64,000 nucleotides of DNA, taken from Bradyrhizobium lupini (lineage in GTDB: Bacteria; Pseudomonadota; Alphaproteobacteria; Rhizobiales; Xanthobacteraceae). Below the pieces are notes generated by a model, which was given only the letters and a program-made list of their open reading frames with translations, had not been told where the DNA came from and made no database searches. Positions 42,895 to 52,116 of this stretch are shown one piece after another. A program made the position numbers and the translations under genes. Location of the stretch: positions 3,596,001-3,660,000 of the forward strand of contig NZ_CP162553.1 of the NCBI RefSeq assembly GCF_040939785.1, written 5' to 3'. How positions within the stretch are numbered: position 1 is the first letter of the stretch; each line of letters begins with the position of its first letter.

Positions 42895-43562
42895 CGGACG
42901 CTCAACTCTTGACTTGCATCTTGGCTTGCGCGCGCGGCGCGAATGAAGGCCTTGATCATCTCGGGGTCCTTCACGCCCGGGGCGCTCTCGACACCGGAGG
43001 AGACGTCGACGCCACCGGCCCGGGTGACGCGAACGGCTTCGGCGACGTTGTCGGCGCTGAGGCCGCCCGAGACCATATACGGCAACGCGAGCTCCAGGTT
43101 TCCGAGCAGATGCCAATCGAATGGTGCGCCGAGGCCGCCTGGCCGCGTTGCGTCCTTCGGTGCGCGCGCATCGAACAGGATGCGTTCGGCTATCTCGGCG
43201 TAACCGGGCAGCACGGCGAGATCGGCTGACGTTGCGACCGGCACGACCTTCATCACCGGACGACCGACCCGTTGCCTGATGTCGCGCAGCCGGGCCACGC
43301 TCTCCGTGCCATGAAGCTGGAAAATGTCCGGCGACAGCGCGTCCATGATGTTGTCGAGCGTGGCATCGTCGGCATCGACGGTGAGCGCGACCTTGAGCGC
43401 GCGCCGCTTCACCTGCCGGCCGAGCTCCCGGCCGGCTTCCAGCGACAAATGCCGCGGCGACGGCGGGAAGAACACAAAGCCCACCATGTCGGCACCCGCC
43501 TCGAGCGCCGTTTCGAGCGTCTCGGGCGTGGACAGGCCGCAGATTTTGACGAGCAAGGACAT
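42891..43562 (-). CDS. trpF: Phosphoribosylanthranilate isomerase
   Basis: TIM-barrel enzyme of 223 aa in tryptophan synthesis. The acid/base residues are the Cys in [16 protein letters not shown] and an Asp in [14 protein letters not shown]. The phosphate site reads [17 protein letters not shown] and [10 protein letters not shown]. The ATG at 43562 ([10 protein letters not shown]) is the start. It opens the trpF-trpB-trpA unit, with a gap of 82 bp to the LapA-like gene. Confidence 0.96.
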
Positions 43563-43644
43563 GTTCTCGACGGATATGGGCTCAAAGCAAATGGAGGGCC
43601 GCGGGTCCGCGGCCGGAAAACGGGCTTTTCGGTTGCGGCCGCTT

Positions 43645-44037
43645 CTACAACGTCGCGCGCTGCTTGTCTCGCCCGACGGGCCCGTAAAGCCCCACACCGG
43701 AGGGAACGGGGAGGCGCTGGGACTCAGGCCTTGCTGCGGCAGACTGGGCCCGCAGATCAGCCAGCTCGCCTCGCGCGGCCCGGGCATCCGCGTCATGCCG
43801 GCGCGCCGCACGCCGCCAGTGCCGCTGGCCGAACCAGACGGCACACCCGCCCACGAGGACCCCGAGCGCAGCCACCACGATCAGGAGCAGGAACAGCGGC
43901 AGCGTTGCCGAGAATGACGGGTCGTTGGAAACGAAGGGATCGAACGAGACCGTGACGAAATGCCGGTTGGCGACGGCAAAGACCATCAGGACCAGGCCCA
44001 GCGGAATCACGACCAGCGCGCTCAGGAATTTTCGCAT
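43645..44037 (-). CDS. LapA-domain membrane protein
   Basis: A 130-aa protein with the LapA (lipopolysaccharide assembly protein A) pattern: helix 1 VVIPLGLVLMVFAVANRHFV, the short VSFDPF periplasmic stretch, helix 2 LPLFLLLIVVAALGVLVGG, and a basic coiled tail (HWRRAARRHDADARAARGEL). In enterobacteria LapA helps regulate LpxC; the role here is inferred from family. It lies between ihfB and trpF, its usual alphaproteobacterial place. Confidence 0.8.
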   Translation of the reverse strand: MRKFLSALVVIPLGLVLMVFAVANRHFVTVSFDPFVSNDPSFSATLPLFLLLIVVAALGVLVGGCAVWFGQRHWRRAARRHDADARAARGELADLRAQSAAARPESQRLPVPSGVGLYGPVGRDKQRATL

Positions 44038-44108
44038 CTCGGCTCGCTCGCCTTGAATCAAGGTTGCGGCCGCATCACTGGCGACCGCGGGAAACCCTGA
44101 GGTGGACC

Positions 44109-44414
44109 TCAGTCTGGCGCGCCTGGATCCGGATGGTCGCGATTCAGCCGTTCGCGCATTTCCTTGCCGGTCTTGAAGAACGGAACGCTCTTCTGATCGA
44201 CAGGCACATGGGCGCCGGTGCGCGGATTGCGCCCTGCGCGCGCAGGGCGATGCTTGACCGAGAAGGCACCGAAGCCGCGCAACTCGACGCGATCACCGCG
44301 CGCGAGAGCCGCTACGATCTCTTCGAGAATCGCATTCACAATGTTCTCGACATCCCGCTGGTACAGATGCGGGTTGTGCTCGGCGATACGCTGAACAAGT
44401 TCGGATTTGATCAT
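44109..44414 (-). CDS. ihfB: Integration host factor beta subunit
   Basis: DNA-bending HU/IHF-family protein of 101 aa that pairs with IhfA. The beta-specific opening [19 protein letters not shown] and the DNA-wrapping arm with [30 protein letters not shown] are present. It acts in chromosome architecture and as a co-factor for sigma-54 promoters, interesting beside rpoN 18 kb away. It stands 172 bp downstream of sppA in the same direction. Confidence 0.95.
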   Translation of the reverse strand: MIKSELVQRIAEHNPHLYQRDVENIVNAILEEIVAALARGDRVELRGFGAFSVKHRPARAGRNPRTGAHVPVDQKSVPFFKTGKEMRERLNRDHPDPGAPD

Positions 44415-44586
44415 CGAGAGATAGGACCCGGGAGCGTGCGGACGACCATTTCCGTGAAAATACCGTGATCTGTCAAGACGCTAAATGAGGGTTGAGCGTC
44501 GTGAAAACACGTGACAAATGCCGAAAAAGCGGGCTGGACCTACACGCGCCGAACGGGAAAAACCTCTGTGGCTCGCCCGGTTCCGG

Positions 44587-45567
44587 TCAGTTCGACGCCG
44601 CCGGCTGCCACAAGGCGAGCATTCCATCCATTCCGAGCCGATCGACCGCCTGTGCGACGCCGGTTTGTCCGATTTGATGCGCAATCGAGCCTAAACCCAG
44701 TGCTTCCAGCGTTACTGCGGCCGCCGTCTTGAGGAACGGCAGATCGCTGAAGCGCGGCTGCAGCTTGTAATCGCGCACGGAGAGCCCCTTCTTGACGCCC
44801 TTCTGCTCGACCAGCCAGGTCACGGCGGTCTTCTCGTCGCCGATCTGATCGATCAGCTTGAGATCGATGGCCTGGCGTCCGGTGAAGACACGGCCATCAA
44901 CCACTTTCTCGAGCTGCGTGTCATCCATGCCACGCCGTTCCTTCACCAATCCCTTGAACCAGGCATAGGAATCCTTCACCAACGCATCGAGCGCCGCCCG
45001 TGCCTCAGGGCTGGTTGGCTCGAAACCGTTGGGCGCGGCCTTCAGCGGCGTGGACTTTACCTCCTCGACCTTGACGCCGACGGTCTTCAACAGCTCCGAG
45101 ACGTTCGGAAACTGGAACAGCACGCCGATCGAGCCGACCAGCGAGCTCTGCTGGGCGATGATGTGATCGCTGGCGATCGCGGTGATGTAGCCGCCGGAGG
45201 CGGCGAGGCCTTCGACGACGACAACGAGCGGCTTCTTTGCCTTCAACCGTACAAGCGAATCATAGAGCTGCTCGGAGCCGGCGGTGGTGCCGCCCGGCGA
45301 ATTGATGTGAACGATGACGCCGGCGGCCTGCGAATTCTCCAGCCGCTCGAGCGCCTGGGTGCGATCGGAATCGCTGCGGATCAGGCCCTCGATCTGGACC
45401 CGCGCGATCGAGCCGGCGGACGCGAACGTGCCGCGCGCACCAGGCGTCGCGACCAGCGCGAAGCCTGCGATCGCCGCGATCGCGATCAGCGCGGCCAATA
45501 CGCGCCAGAACGTCAGCTTGCGGCGGATCCTGCGGCGATCGACGATGATGTCCGAATCGAGTGACAT
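44587..45567 (-). CDS. sppA: Signal peptide peptidase SppA (S49 family)
   Basis: Membrane serine peptidase of 326 aa that digests cleaved signal peptides. The ATG at 45567 gives a basic N-terminus and one membrane helix (VLAALIAIAAIAGFALVATP). The S49 core follows: VIVHINSPGGTTAGSEQLY, VVVEGLAASGGYITAIASDH with the catalytic Ser, SLVGSIGVLFQFPN, and KGLVKERRGMDDTQLE, GRVFTGRQAIDLKLIDQIGD. It is the short, single-domain form. It follows rpsA by 264 bp behind a terminator. Confidence 0.93.
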   Translation of the reverse strand: MSLDSDIIVDRRRIRRKLTFWRVLAALIAIAAIAGFALVATPGARGTFASAGSIARVQIEGLIRSDSDRTQALERLENSQAAGVIVHINSPGGTTAGSEQLYDSLVRLKAKKPLVVVVEGLAASGGYITAIASDHIIAQQSSLVGSIGVLFQFPNVSELLKTVGVKVEEVKSTPLKAAPNGFEPTSPEARAALDALVKDSYAWFKGLVKERRGMDDTQLEKVVDGRVFTGRQAIDLKLIDQIGDEKTAVTWLVEQKGVKKGLSVRDYKLQPRFSDLPFLKTAAAVTLEALGLGSIAHQIGQTGVAQAVDRLGMDGMLALWQPAASN

Positions 45568-45678
45568 CTCAATATCTCCAAATGAAAGGCCAGGCGCGTT
45601 GTGCCGTCGCAGCGTCGCCATTGGCTTATCTGGATACATCAATTGCGGCGCAATTAGAAGAAAACAAGGCCGGCTGCC

Positions 45679-45765
45679 GCGTAGCCCGGATGGAGCGCAA
45701 GCGTAATCCGGGGTTCTCGCCTCACGGAGAGGCTTTCCCGGATTTCACTTCGCCCCATCCGGGCG
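45679..45765. repeat. Intergenic inverted repeat, GCCCGGATGGAGCGC type
   Basis: The left arm TAGCCCGGATGGAGCGCAAG plus CGTAATCCGGG mirrors CCCGGATTTCACTTCGCCCC plus ATCCGGGC. It sits between the rpsA terminator and sppA. A short relative (GTAGCTCGGATGGAGCGAAG) lies at 38419-38438. Confidence 0.7.
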
Positions 45766-45778
45766 ACGACCTCACTAC

Positions 45779-45808
45779 AAAAAAGCCCCGGCTCGCGCCG
45801 GGGCTTTG
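45779..45808 (-). terminator. Intrinsic terminator of rpsA
   Basis: On the minus strand GCCCCGGC and GCCGGGGC pair around GCGA-type loop bases, followed by TTTTTT. It lies 24 bases after the rpsA stop and is the cleanest terminator in the window. Confidence 0.85.
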
Positions 45809-45831
45809 ATGCAGTGAAACCTGCGTTTCGC

Positions 45832-47538
45832 TTACTTGGTGTCGCGGTTCTTGAGCGCGGTGCCGAGGATGTCGCCGAGCGTTGCTCCCGAATCGGAAGA
45901 GCCGTACTGCGCGATGGCTTCCTTCTCTTCGGCGACTTCGAGCGCCTTGATCGACACCTGGACCTTGCGGGCCTTCTTGTCGAACTGGATCACGCGGGCA
46001 TCGACCTTCTCGCCGACGGCGAAGCGTTCGGCGCGCTGATCGTTGCGGTCACGAGCGAGCTCCGAGCGCTTCACGAACGTGGTGAAGTCGGTACCGGTGA
46101 TCTTCACCTCGATGCCGCTCTCCTTCACTTCGATCACTTCGCAGGTCACGACCGCGCCCTTCTTGACATCGCCCGGCTCGGCGAAGGGGTCGCCTTCAAG
46201 CTGTTTGATTCCAAGAGAAATGCGCTCCTTCTCGACGTCCACATCGAGCACCACGGCCTTCACCATGTCGCCCTTCTTGTAGTTGTCGATCACCTGCTCG
46301 CCCGGCTGCTTCCAGTCGAGGTCGGAGAGATGGACCATGCCGTCGACGTCGCCCTCGAGGCCCAGGAACAAACCGAATTCGGTCTTGTTCTTGACCTCGC
46401 CCTCGACCGTCGAACCGGTCGGGTGACCTTCGACGAAGACCTCCCACGGGTTGCGCATGGTCTGCTTGAGGCCGAGCGAGATGCGGCGCTTGACGGAATC
46501 GACTTCCAGCACCTGCACTTCGACTTCCTGCGAGGTCGAAACGATCTTGCCGGGGTGCATGTTCTTCTTGGTCCACGACATCTCGGAGACGTGGATCAGG
46601 CCTTCGATGCCCGGCTCGAGCTCGACGAACGCGCCGTAGTCGGTGATGTTGGTGACGCGACCGGTGAAGCGGGCACCCAGCGGGTACTTGGCTTCGATGC
46701 CCTGCCACGGATCGTCCAACAGCTGCTTCATGCCCAGCGAGATGCGGTGCGTCTCGTGGTTGATCTTGATGATCTTGACCTTCACGGTCTGGCCGATCGA
46801 GAGCACCTCGGTCGGGTGGTTGACGCGGCGCCACGCGATGTCGGTGACGTGCAGCAGACCGTCGATGCCGCCGAGATCAACGAACGCACCGTAATCGGTG
46901 ATGTTCTTGACCACGCCGTCGATGACCTGACCCTCTTCGAGGTTCTGCACCAGCTCCTGACGCTGCTCGGCGCGGGTCTCTTCGAGAACCGTGCGGCGGG
47001 ACACGACGATGTTGCCGCGGCGGCGGTCCATCTTGAGGATCTGGAACGGCTGCGAGTTGTTCATCAGCGGCGCAACGTCGCGGATCGGACGGATGTCGAC
47101 CTGCGAACGCGGCAGGAAGGCCACGGCACCGTCGAGGTCGACGGTGAAGCCGCCCTTGACCTGGTTGAAGATGACGCCGTTGACCTTCTCGTTGTTCTGG
47201 AAGGCCTTCTCGAGCTTGCCCCAGCTCTCTTCGCGGCGCGCCTTGTCACGCGACAGCACGGCTTCGCCGAGGGCGTTCTCGATCCGATCGAGGAACACTT
47301 CCACCTCGTCGCCGACCTTGAGCTCGCTGTCACGGCCGGGGCCGGAAAATTCGCGCAGGGCAACGCGGCCCTCCGTCTTCAGGCCGACGTCGATGACGGC
47401 CATGTCCTTTTCGATTGCAACAACCTTGCCCTTGATGACTGAGCTTTCCTGCAGGTTGCCGCCTGCGAAGGACTCGTCGAGCATCGCGGCGAAATCGTCG
47501 CGCGACGGGCTATAGGTATCAGCAGAAGTCGAAGCCAT
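45832..47538 (-). CDS. rpsA: 30S ribosomal protein S1
   Basis: Six-S1-domain RNA-binding protein of 568 aa that loads mRNA onto the 30S subunit. The S1 repeats recur with signatures such as GVVKNITDYGAFVDLGGIDG and GRVTNITDYGAFVELEPGIE, each with LLHVTD or LIHVSE, and later GEVKNKTEFGLFLGLEGDVD. The start is the ATG at 47538 behind GGAGAA; upstream frame is unrelated. It is separated from cmk by 267 bp and closed by a strong terminator. Confidence 0.97.
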   Translation of the reverse strand: MASTSADTYSPSRDDFAAMLDESFAGGNLQESSVIKGKVVAIEKDMAVIDVGLKTEGRVALREFSGPGRDSELKVGDEVEVFLDRIENALGEAVLSRDKARREESWGKLEKAFQNNEKVNGVIFNQVKGGFTVDLDGAVAFLPRSQVDIRPIRDVAPLMNNSQPFQILKMDRRRGNIVVSRRTVLEETRAEQRQELVQNLEEGQVIDGVVKNITDYGAFVDLGGIDGLLHVTDIAWRRVNHPTEVLSIGQTVKVKIIKINHETHRISLGMKQLLDDPWQGIEAKYPLGARFTGRVTNITDYGAFVELEPGIEGLIHVSEMSWTKKNMHPGKIVSTSQEVEVQVLEVDSVKRRISLGLKQTMRNPWEVFVEGHPTGSTVEGEVKNKTEFGLFLGLEGDVDGMVHLSDLDWKQPGEQVIDNYKKGDMVKAVVLDVDVEKERISLGIKQLEGDPFAEPGDVKKGAVVTCEVIEVKESGIEVKITGTDFTTFVKRSELARDRNDQRAERFAVGEKVDARVIQFDKKARKVQVSIKALEVAEEKEAIAQYGSSDSGATLGDILGTALKNRDTK

Positions 47539-47805
47539 TTGTTCTCCAGTTGCGGATGTCATGCCGGCCGTTGGGTTCTTGGGCGCACCGTACGCGCAGT
47601 GTCGGAAGGTCCGCAGAACCTTCGAGCGACCGCTCGCTGCTCCGACCTGGAGGGCGGAACAGCGGAAGCGGGCCGGCTGAGGCCCGCGCGTTCGATACGT
47701 GGAAATCTTTTGTCCGGAACCTGGATCGCGTCGGCCCCGAGCAGGGACCGAGAGTATCGACCTCAAAGAGCGGGAGCGGGCGCTTCCTCCAATGACGGCA
47801 GCGGC

Positions 47806-48444
47806 TTAACCCCGCGACCGGCCCGCTCGGACGGCCTCGATAATGTCGATGGCGGCCCGGACGCCGCCTTCTATATCCAGTTGGGAGTTATCTAGCAAGT
47901 AAGCATCCGGAGCCGGCTTCAGGGGGGCGATCGCCCGGTTCTTGTCGCGCTCGTCGCGCTGGATGATATCGGCGAGCACGGCCGCCTCGTCCGCCTCCTC
48001 GCCCCGCGCCTTGGCCTCCATGGTCCGGCGGCGGGCACGGACCTTGGGGTCGGCGACGACGAAGATCTTCACGTCGGCATGGGGGCAGATCACGGTTCCA
48101 ATATCGCGCCCATCGAGCACGGCGCCGGGCGGATCGGCGGCGAATTGCCGCTGAAAGTTGATGAGGGCCTCGCGCACCTTGGGGATCGCCGAGACGATCG
48201 AGGCGCCCTCGCCGGCCTTCTGGGTCTTCAGGGCGGGATTGCCGAACTTTTCGGGATCGAGTTCCAGCGCCGCAGCGACCGCCGCCGCCTCGTCCCGGAG
48301 ATCATGACCGGACTGCATCAGGGAATAGGCCACCGCGCGATAGATCACGCCGGTATCAAGGTGACGGTAGCCGTAATGGTGGGCAAGGCGCTTGCCGAGG
48401 GTGCCCTTGCCCGACGCCGCGGGCCCGTCGATGGCAATGATCAT
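47806..48444 (-). CDS. cmk: Cytidylate kinase
   Basis: P-loop kinase of 212 aa phosphorylating CMP and dCMP. It has [20 protein letters not shown] at the start, [19 protein letters not shown] and [20 protein letters not shown] with the base-recognition and lid residues, and [10 protein letters not shown] near the end. It overlaps the aroA stop by four bases; aroA-cmk-rpsA is a conserved order. Confidence 0.97.
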   Translation of the reverse strand: MIIAIDGPAASGKGTLGKRLAHHYGYRHLDTGVIYRAVAYSLMQSGHDLRDEAAAVAAALELDPEKFGNPALKTQKAGEGASIVSAIPKVREALINFQRQFAADPPGAVLDGRDIGTVICPHADVKIFVVADPKVRARRRTMEAKARGEEADEAAVLADIIQRDERDKNRAIAPLKPAPDAYLLDNSQLDIEGGVRAAIDIIEAVRAGRSRG

Positions 48445-49778
48445 GAAAAATCGGCCCCAAGCGAACGCATCATCGGGATGAAATCCGGAAAACTGGTGGC
48501 GATGAAGGCGGTGTCATCGACGGTTACCGGCTGATCGGAGGCGCAGCCCATCACCAGCGCGGACATCGCGATGCGATGATCCATGTGGGTGGCCACCACG
48601 CCGCCGCCGGGAACGTGGCCGCGGCCTTCGACGATCAAATCGTCGCCGCAGACCTCGACCTTGACACCGTTGACGCGGAGCATGGCGGCGGTGGCCTCCA
48701 AACGGTCGGATTCCTTCACGCGCAGCTCCTGGAGGCCGCGCATGATGGTCGTGCCCTCGGCAAAGGCGGCCGCCACCGCCAGCACCAGATATTCGTCGAT
48801 CATCGACGGTGCACGCTCCGGCGGCACCTCGACACCGCGCAATTTCGAGGCGCGTACCCGCAGCTTTGCCATCGGCTCGCCAGCGTCGCCACGAACTTCG
48901 CTTTCCTCGATCGAGGCACCCATTTCGCGCAGCGTGGTGAAAAGACCGGTGCGCAGCGGATTGGTCATGACGTCGGACAGGACGATTTCGGAGCCTTCGA
49001 CGATCAGCGCAGCAACGATAGGGAACGCCGCCGACGAGGGATCGGCGGGCACGACGACATTGGCGCCATGCAGCTCCGGCTGCCCCACGAGCGTGATACG
49101 GCGGCCGTGCTGACCTTCTTGCACTGAGGTGATCTCGGCGCCGAAATGCTTGAGCATCAGTTCGGTGTGGTCGCGACTGGCCTCGGTCTCGATGACGGTC
49201 GTGGCGCCCGGCGCGGCCAGGCCCGCGAGCAGCACGGCGGATTTGATCTGGGCCGAGGCCACAGGCGTCTTGTAGGTGATCGGCAGCGGATCGCGCGCAC
49301 CCTGGACGGTCAGCGGCAGACGGCCGCCCGCGCCGCCGGAGACGACCTTCGCGCCCATCTTTTCCAGGGGATCCAGGATCCGGCGCATGGGCCGGCTGCG
49401 CAGTGAGGCATCGCCGTCGAAAACCGCGGAGATCGGACAGCCGGCGACGGCGCCCATGACGAGCCGGCAGCCGGTGCCGGAGTTGCCGAAATCCAGCGGC
49501 GCTTTGGGCTCCGCGAAGCCTGCGACACCCACGCCGTTCACCTTCCAGGCGAAATCTCCGGTACGCTCGACCCCGGCGCCGAGCGCCTGCATGGATTTGG
49601 CGGTGTTAAGGACGTCCTCGCCCTCCAGGAGGCCCGAAATCCGCGTCTCTCCGACCGCGAGCGCGCCGAGGATGAGGGCACGGTGGGAGATCGACTTGTC
49701 TCCGGGCACCCTTACTTTCCCGGTCAGGGGACCGCTGGCGCGCGACTGGAGCGGCGTCGGCTTGTCGGAATCGGTCAA
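48441..49778 (-). CDS. aroA: 3-phosphoshikimate 1-carboxyvinyltransferase (EPSP synthase), class II-like
   Basis: Sixth shikimate-pathway enzyme, about 445 aa. The TTG at 49778 behind AAGGAC gives [20 protein letters not shown] and is preferred to an upstream ATG. Class II features are visible: GDKS ([12 protein letters not shown]), SAQIK ([15 protein letters not shown]) and RDHTE ([10 protein letters not shown]). The fourth class II motif reads NPLR rather than N-x-T-R. At the position where glyphosate-tolerant CP4 has Ala (GNAATGCRL), this protein has Gly (GNSGTGCRL). The C-terminal [16 protein letters not shown] is standard. It begins the aroA-cmk operon. Confidence 0.95.
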   Translation of the reverse strand: MTDSDKPTPLQSRASGPLTGKVRVPGDKSISHRALILGALAVGETRISGLLEGEDVLNTAKSMQALGAGVERTGDFAWKVNGVGVAGFAEPKAPLDFGNSGTGCRLVMGAVAGCPISAVFDGDASLRSRPMRRILDPLEKMGAKVVSGGAGGRLPLTVQGARDPLPITYKTPVASAQIKSAVLLAGLAAPGATTVIETEASRDHTELMLKHFGAEITSVQEGQHGRRITLVGQPELHGANVVVPADPSSAAFPIVAALIVEGSEIVLSDVMTNPLRTGLFTTLREMGASIEESEVRGDAGEPMAKLRVRASKLRGVEVPPERAPSMIDEYLVLAVAAAFAEGTTIMRGLQELRVKESDRLEATAAMLRVNGVKVEVCGDDLIVEGRGHVPGGGVVATHMDHRIAMSALVMGCASDQPVTVDDTAFIATSFPDFIPMMRSLGADFS

Positions 49779-49950
49779 GTTTGTGTCCTTGGGTAGGCCC
49801 GAAACGTCCCTGTGGGACTCGCGGGGCAGGTACCACATGGTCTCCCCGCCGTCACGGGCATGTCGTTCTCCCGCAATGCGCTATTGACAGCGGGCCGCCA
49901 ACTAGCCAAGTGAAGCACCGCTTTTCAGACATTTCCAGGATTCCTCTGCC

Positions 49951-50361
49951 GTGGCCAAGTCCGAACTCGGAACTAAACGTATTTGCCCGACCACGGGCAA
50001 AAAGTTCTATGACCTCAACAAGAATCCGGTGATCTCGCCCTATACCGGTGAAGTCGTGCCGATCGCGCCCATCGCGCCGGCTCGCGCACCCCGCGGTGCC
50101 GAAGCCCGTCACGCAGCCGCTGCCGCCGACGCCACGCCAGAGCCGGCGGAGGTCGAGGAGGTCTCGCTCGAGGAGGCCGATGCCGAGGAGAACACCGGCA
50201 AGGTCAAGGCCGTCGTGCCCGAATCCGAGGACGACATCGAAGTCGATGAAACTATCGAGGACGATGACGACGATGATTCGACCTTTATCGCCGACGACGA
50301 AGAAGGCGATGAGGACGTCACCGACATCATTGGTGATGTCGGCGGTGACGAAGAGACTTGA
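49951..50361 (+). CDS. TIGR02300-family (FYDLN acid) protein
   Basis: A 136-aa protein of unknown function, from GTG 49951. The first 35 residues carry the family signature (LGTKRICPTTGKKFYDLNKN, then PVISPYTGEVVP). The rest is a long acidic tail rich in Asp and Glu (EDDDDDDSTFIADDEEGDED), likely disordered. Only one Cys remains in the head, so it is not a classic zinc finger. It is divergent from aroA and lies just ahead of tRNA-Ala. Confidence 0.85.
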   Translation: MAKSELGTKRICPTTGKKFYDLNKNPVISPYTGEVVPIAPIAPARAPRGAEARHAAAAADATPEPAEVEEVSLEEADAEENTGKVKAVVPESEDDIEVDETIEDDDDDDSTFIADDEEGDEDVTDIIGDVGGDEET

Positions 50362-50427
50362 GATAATTCCAGAACTGTGGTTCTGGGTCTTTCCCGACGC
50401 GTCGCCCAAGGCGCGTCGGACGGTTAA

Positions 50428-50500
<73 letters not shown>

Positions 50501-50503
<3 letters not shown>

Positions 50504-50563
50504 CGCTTCGCCCTTCGGGCTACGCGTGGCGCAGCCGCGCGGAGCTCGAAGGGCGAAGCGTGG
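50501..50563. repeat. Perfect 17-bp inverted repeat starting in the tRNA CCA end
   Basis: CCACGCTTCGCCCTTCG (50501-50517) and CGAAGGGCGAAGCGTGG (50547-50563) match exactly. The left arm uses the CCA of tRNA-Ala as its first three bases. Further GAAGGGCGAAG copies lie just beyond, at about 50576-50590, on the way to the GIY-YIG gene. Confidence 0.85.
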
Positions 50564-50638
50564 TGTCCGGCGAAGCCCGAAGGGCGAAGACGGACTGGTG
50601 AGACTCCCACGCAGCGGCTGCCCGGGCGATAATCGTCA

Positions 50639-50882
50639 ATGTGGTACGTCTACATCCTCCGCAGCATCGAATTTCCCGAGCAGGAATACGTTGGGGCTAC
50701 GGAAGATCTGAAGCGCCGGTTTCCAGAGCACAATGCTGGCAAATCCACCCACACTGCCAAGTTCAAGCCTTGGAAGCTGATCTGGTACTGCGCCTTCCCC
50801 TGACAAGCACAAAGCGCTCGCTTTTGAAGCCTACCTGAAGTCTCACTCCGGCCGAGCCTTCACAAAGAAGCGGCTGTCCTAA
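50639..50882 (+). pseudogene. GIY-YIG nuclease-domain protein (URI type), frameshifted
   Basis: Small single-domain GIY-YIG endonuclease. From ATG 50639 it reads MWYVYILRSIEFPEQEYVGA, then TEDLKRRFPEHNAGKSTHTA, showing the Y-V-Y and Y-V-G pair and the catalytic Arg helix. At CCCC (50797-50800) a TGA appears. Removing one C continues as DKHKALAFEAYLKSHSGRAF, then TKKRLS to 50882, about 80 aa. The catalytic Glu near KALAFEAYLKS lies after the break, so the truncated product would be dead. It lies in repeat-rich DNA just after tRNA-Ala. Confidence 0.8.
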
Positions 50883-50898
50883 GAGCGCACCTCTAACC

Positions 50899-51360
50899 CT
50901 ACTCCCCGATCACCGCATTCAACCGATCGCGCAACGCCACAATCTCGTCCTTCATCGCGACAAGCTCCGAGACCGAGCAGTCCGATGCCGCCAGAATCGA
51001 TTGCGGCACGGCCCGCGCCTTGTCCTTCAAGGCCTGGCCCTGCGGCGTCAACGCGATCAGCACCTGACGCTCGTCCTCGCTCGAGCGCGTGCGCTTGACG
51101 AGGTGGGCCGCCTCGAGCCGCTTGAGCAGCGGTGTCAGCGTGCCCGAATCCAGGTGCAGCTTTTCGCCGATGCTCTTGACCGGCACGTCGTCGCGCTCCC
51201 ACAGCACCAGCATCACCAGATATTGCGGATAGGTCAGGCCGAGCCGGTCCAGCAGCGGCTTGTAGACGCGGTTGAACGCATGCGCGGCGGAATAGACCGC
51301 GAAGCAGATCTGGTTGTCGAGGCGCAGCGGCGCGTCCGCTGCCGAATGTTTCCGGGGCAT
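50899..51360 (-). CDS. ohrR: OhrR, MarR-family organic hydroperoxide sensor (2-Cys type)
   Basis: MarR-type repressor of 153 aa. The N-terminal [20 protein letters not shown] and [18 protein letters not shown] are hallmarks of OhrR. The reactive Cys19 is followed by a second, Cys128 (AASDCSVSE), matching the two-Cys OhrR class in which oxidation links the two and releases DNA. It is divergent from ohr with two operator-like palindromes between them. Confidence 0.94.
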   Translation of the reverse strand: MPRKHSAADAPLRLDNQICFAVYSAAHAFNRVYKPLLDRLGLTYPQYLVMLVLWERDDVPVKSIGEKLHLDSGTLTPLLKRLEAAHLVKRTRSSEDERQVLIALTPQGQALKDKARAVPQSILAASDCSVSELVAMKDEIVALRDRLNAVIGE

Positions 51361-51405
51361 CGAGAATCTCACAGGACTTGCTCCATTCTGGGGCCGGCCG
51401 TCGCT

Positions 51406-51431
51406 ACATTCAATTGCGAACAATTAAATGT
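51406..51431. promoter_or_regulatory. OhrR operator candidate 1
   Basis: ACATTCAATTG and CAATTAAATGT form an inverted repeat, one mismatch, around CGAA. The core CAATTGCGNNCAAT is shared with the next site 36 bp on, about three and a half helical turns. Confidence 0.7.
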
Positions 51432-51446
51432 GAGACGCTATAATTT

Positions 51447-51462
51447 CAATTGCGCGCAATCT
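51447..51462. promoter_or_regulatory. OhrR operator candidate 2
   Basis: The core ATTGCGCGCAAT (51449-51460) is a perfect palindrome within CAATTGCGCGCAATCT. It lies 54 bp before the ohr start and shares the CAATTGCGNNCAAT core with site 1, as expected for paired OhrR sites in a shared divergent promoter. Confidence 0.7.
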
Positions 51463-51515
51463 AATTGCCTGCGATAAAGATGGCGCCCCCACCCCGAAAA
51501 CACAGGGAGACAAAA

Positions 51516-51941
51516 ATGTCAGTGAACGTCCTCTACAAGACCAGCGCAAAGGCCACCGGCGGCCGCGACGGCCATGCCGCGACCCTCGACGGCGCGCTCG
51601 ACGTCAAGCTCACCACGCCGAAGGAGCTCGGCGGCGGAGGCGGCGCCGGCAACAATCCCGAGCAGCTGTTTGCTGCGGGCTATGCCGCCTGCTTCATCGG
51701 CGCGATGAAGTTCGTGTCCTCGCAGGGCGGCCCCAAGGTTCCGGCCGACGCCTCCGTGACTTCGACCGTCGGCATCGGCCCACGCGCGGCCGGCGGCTTC
51801 GGTCTCGACATCGACCTTGCCGTCTCGCTGCCAGGCCTCGCCCGCGCGGAAGCCGAGGCGCTGGTCGAGAAGGCGCACCAGGTGTGCCCGTATTCCAACG
51901 CGACGCGCGGCAATGTCGACGTCCGCCTGACGGTGGTCTGA
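51516..51941 (+). CDS. ohr: Organic hydroperoxide resistance protein Ohr
   Basis: Ohr/OsmC-fold thiol peroxidase of 141 aa that reduces organic peroxides. The reactive Cys59 ([15 protein letters not shown]) and resolving Cys124 ([13 protein letters not shown]) are present, with the catalytic Arg early (TGGRDGHAA). The ATG at 51516 follows AGGGAGA. It is the target gene of the adjacent ohrR. Confidence 0.96.
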   Translation: MSVNVLYKTSAKATGGRDGHAATLDGALDVKLTTPKELGGGGGAGNNPEQLFAAGYAACFIGAMKFVSSQGGPKVPADASVTSTVGIGPRAAGGFGLDIDLAVSLPGLARAEAEALVEKAHQVCPYSNATRGNVDVRLTVV

Positions 51942-52116
51942 CCGGTTTCGGTGAAGCGGCTGGCCCGGGATACCCCCGGGCCGGCCGCTTCCCTTTATTT
52001 GCCATCTCGCGGGATTGCGGCAAGCGGCCTGCATGACGCCCTACGCGCGAAGCCATTGCCGGCTCGGACGAACCTCGTTAGGCCTGTGATCACATCGACA
52101 CAGGGGACGCGAAGGC

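Noticed and set aside
43563..43844. N-terminal extension of trpF
   Set aside because: The upstream frame is unrelated to TrpF, while [10 protein letters not shown] at 43562 is the canonical start.
45814..47442. 542-codon plus-strand open frame
   Set aside because: Antisense to rpsA; its regular His/Leu/Asp pattern mirrors the S1 repeats on the other strand.
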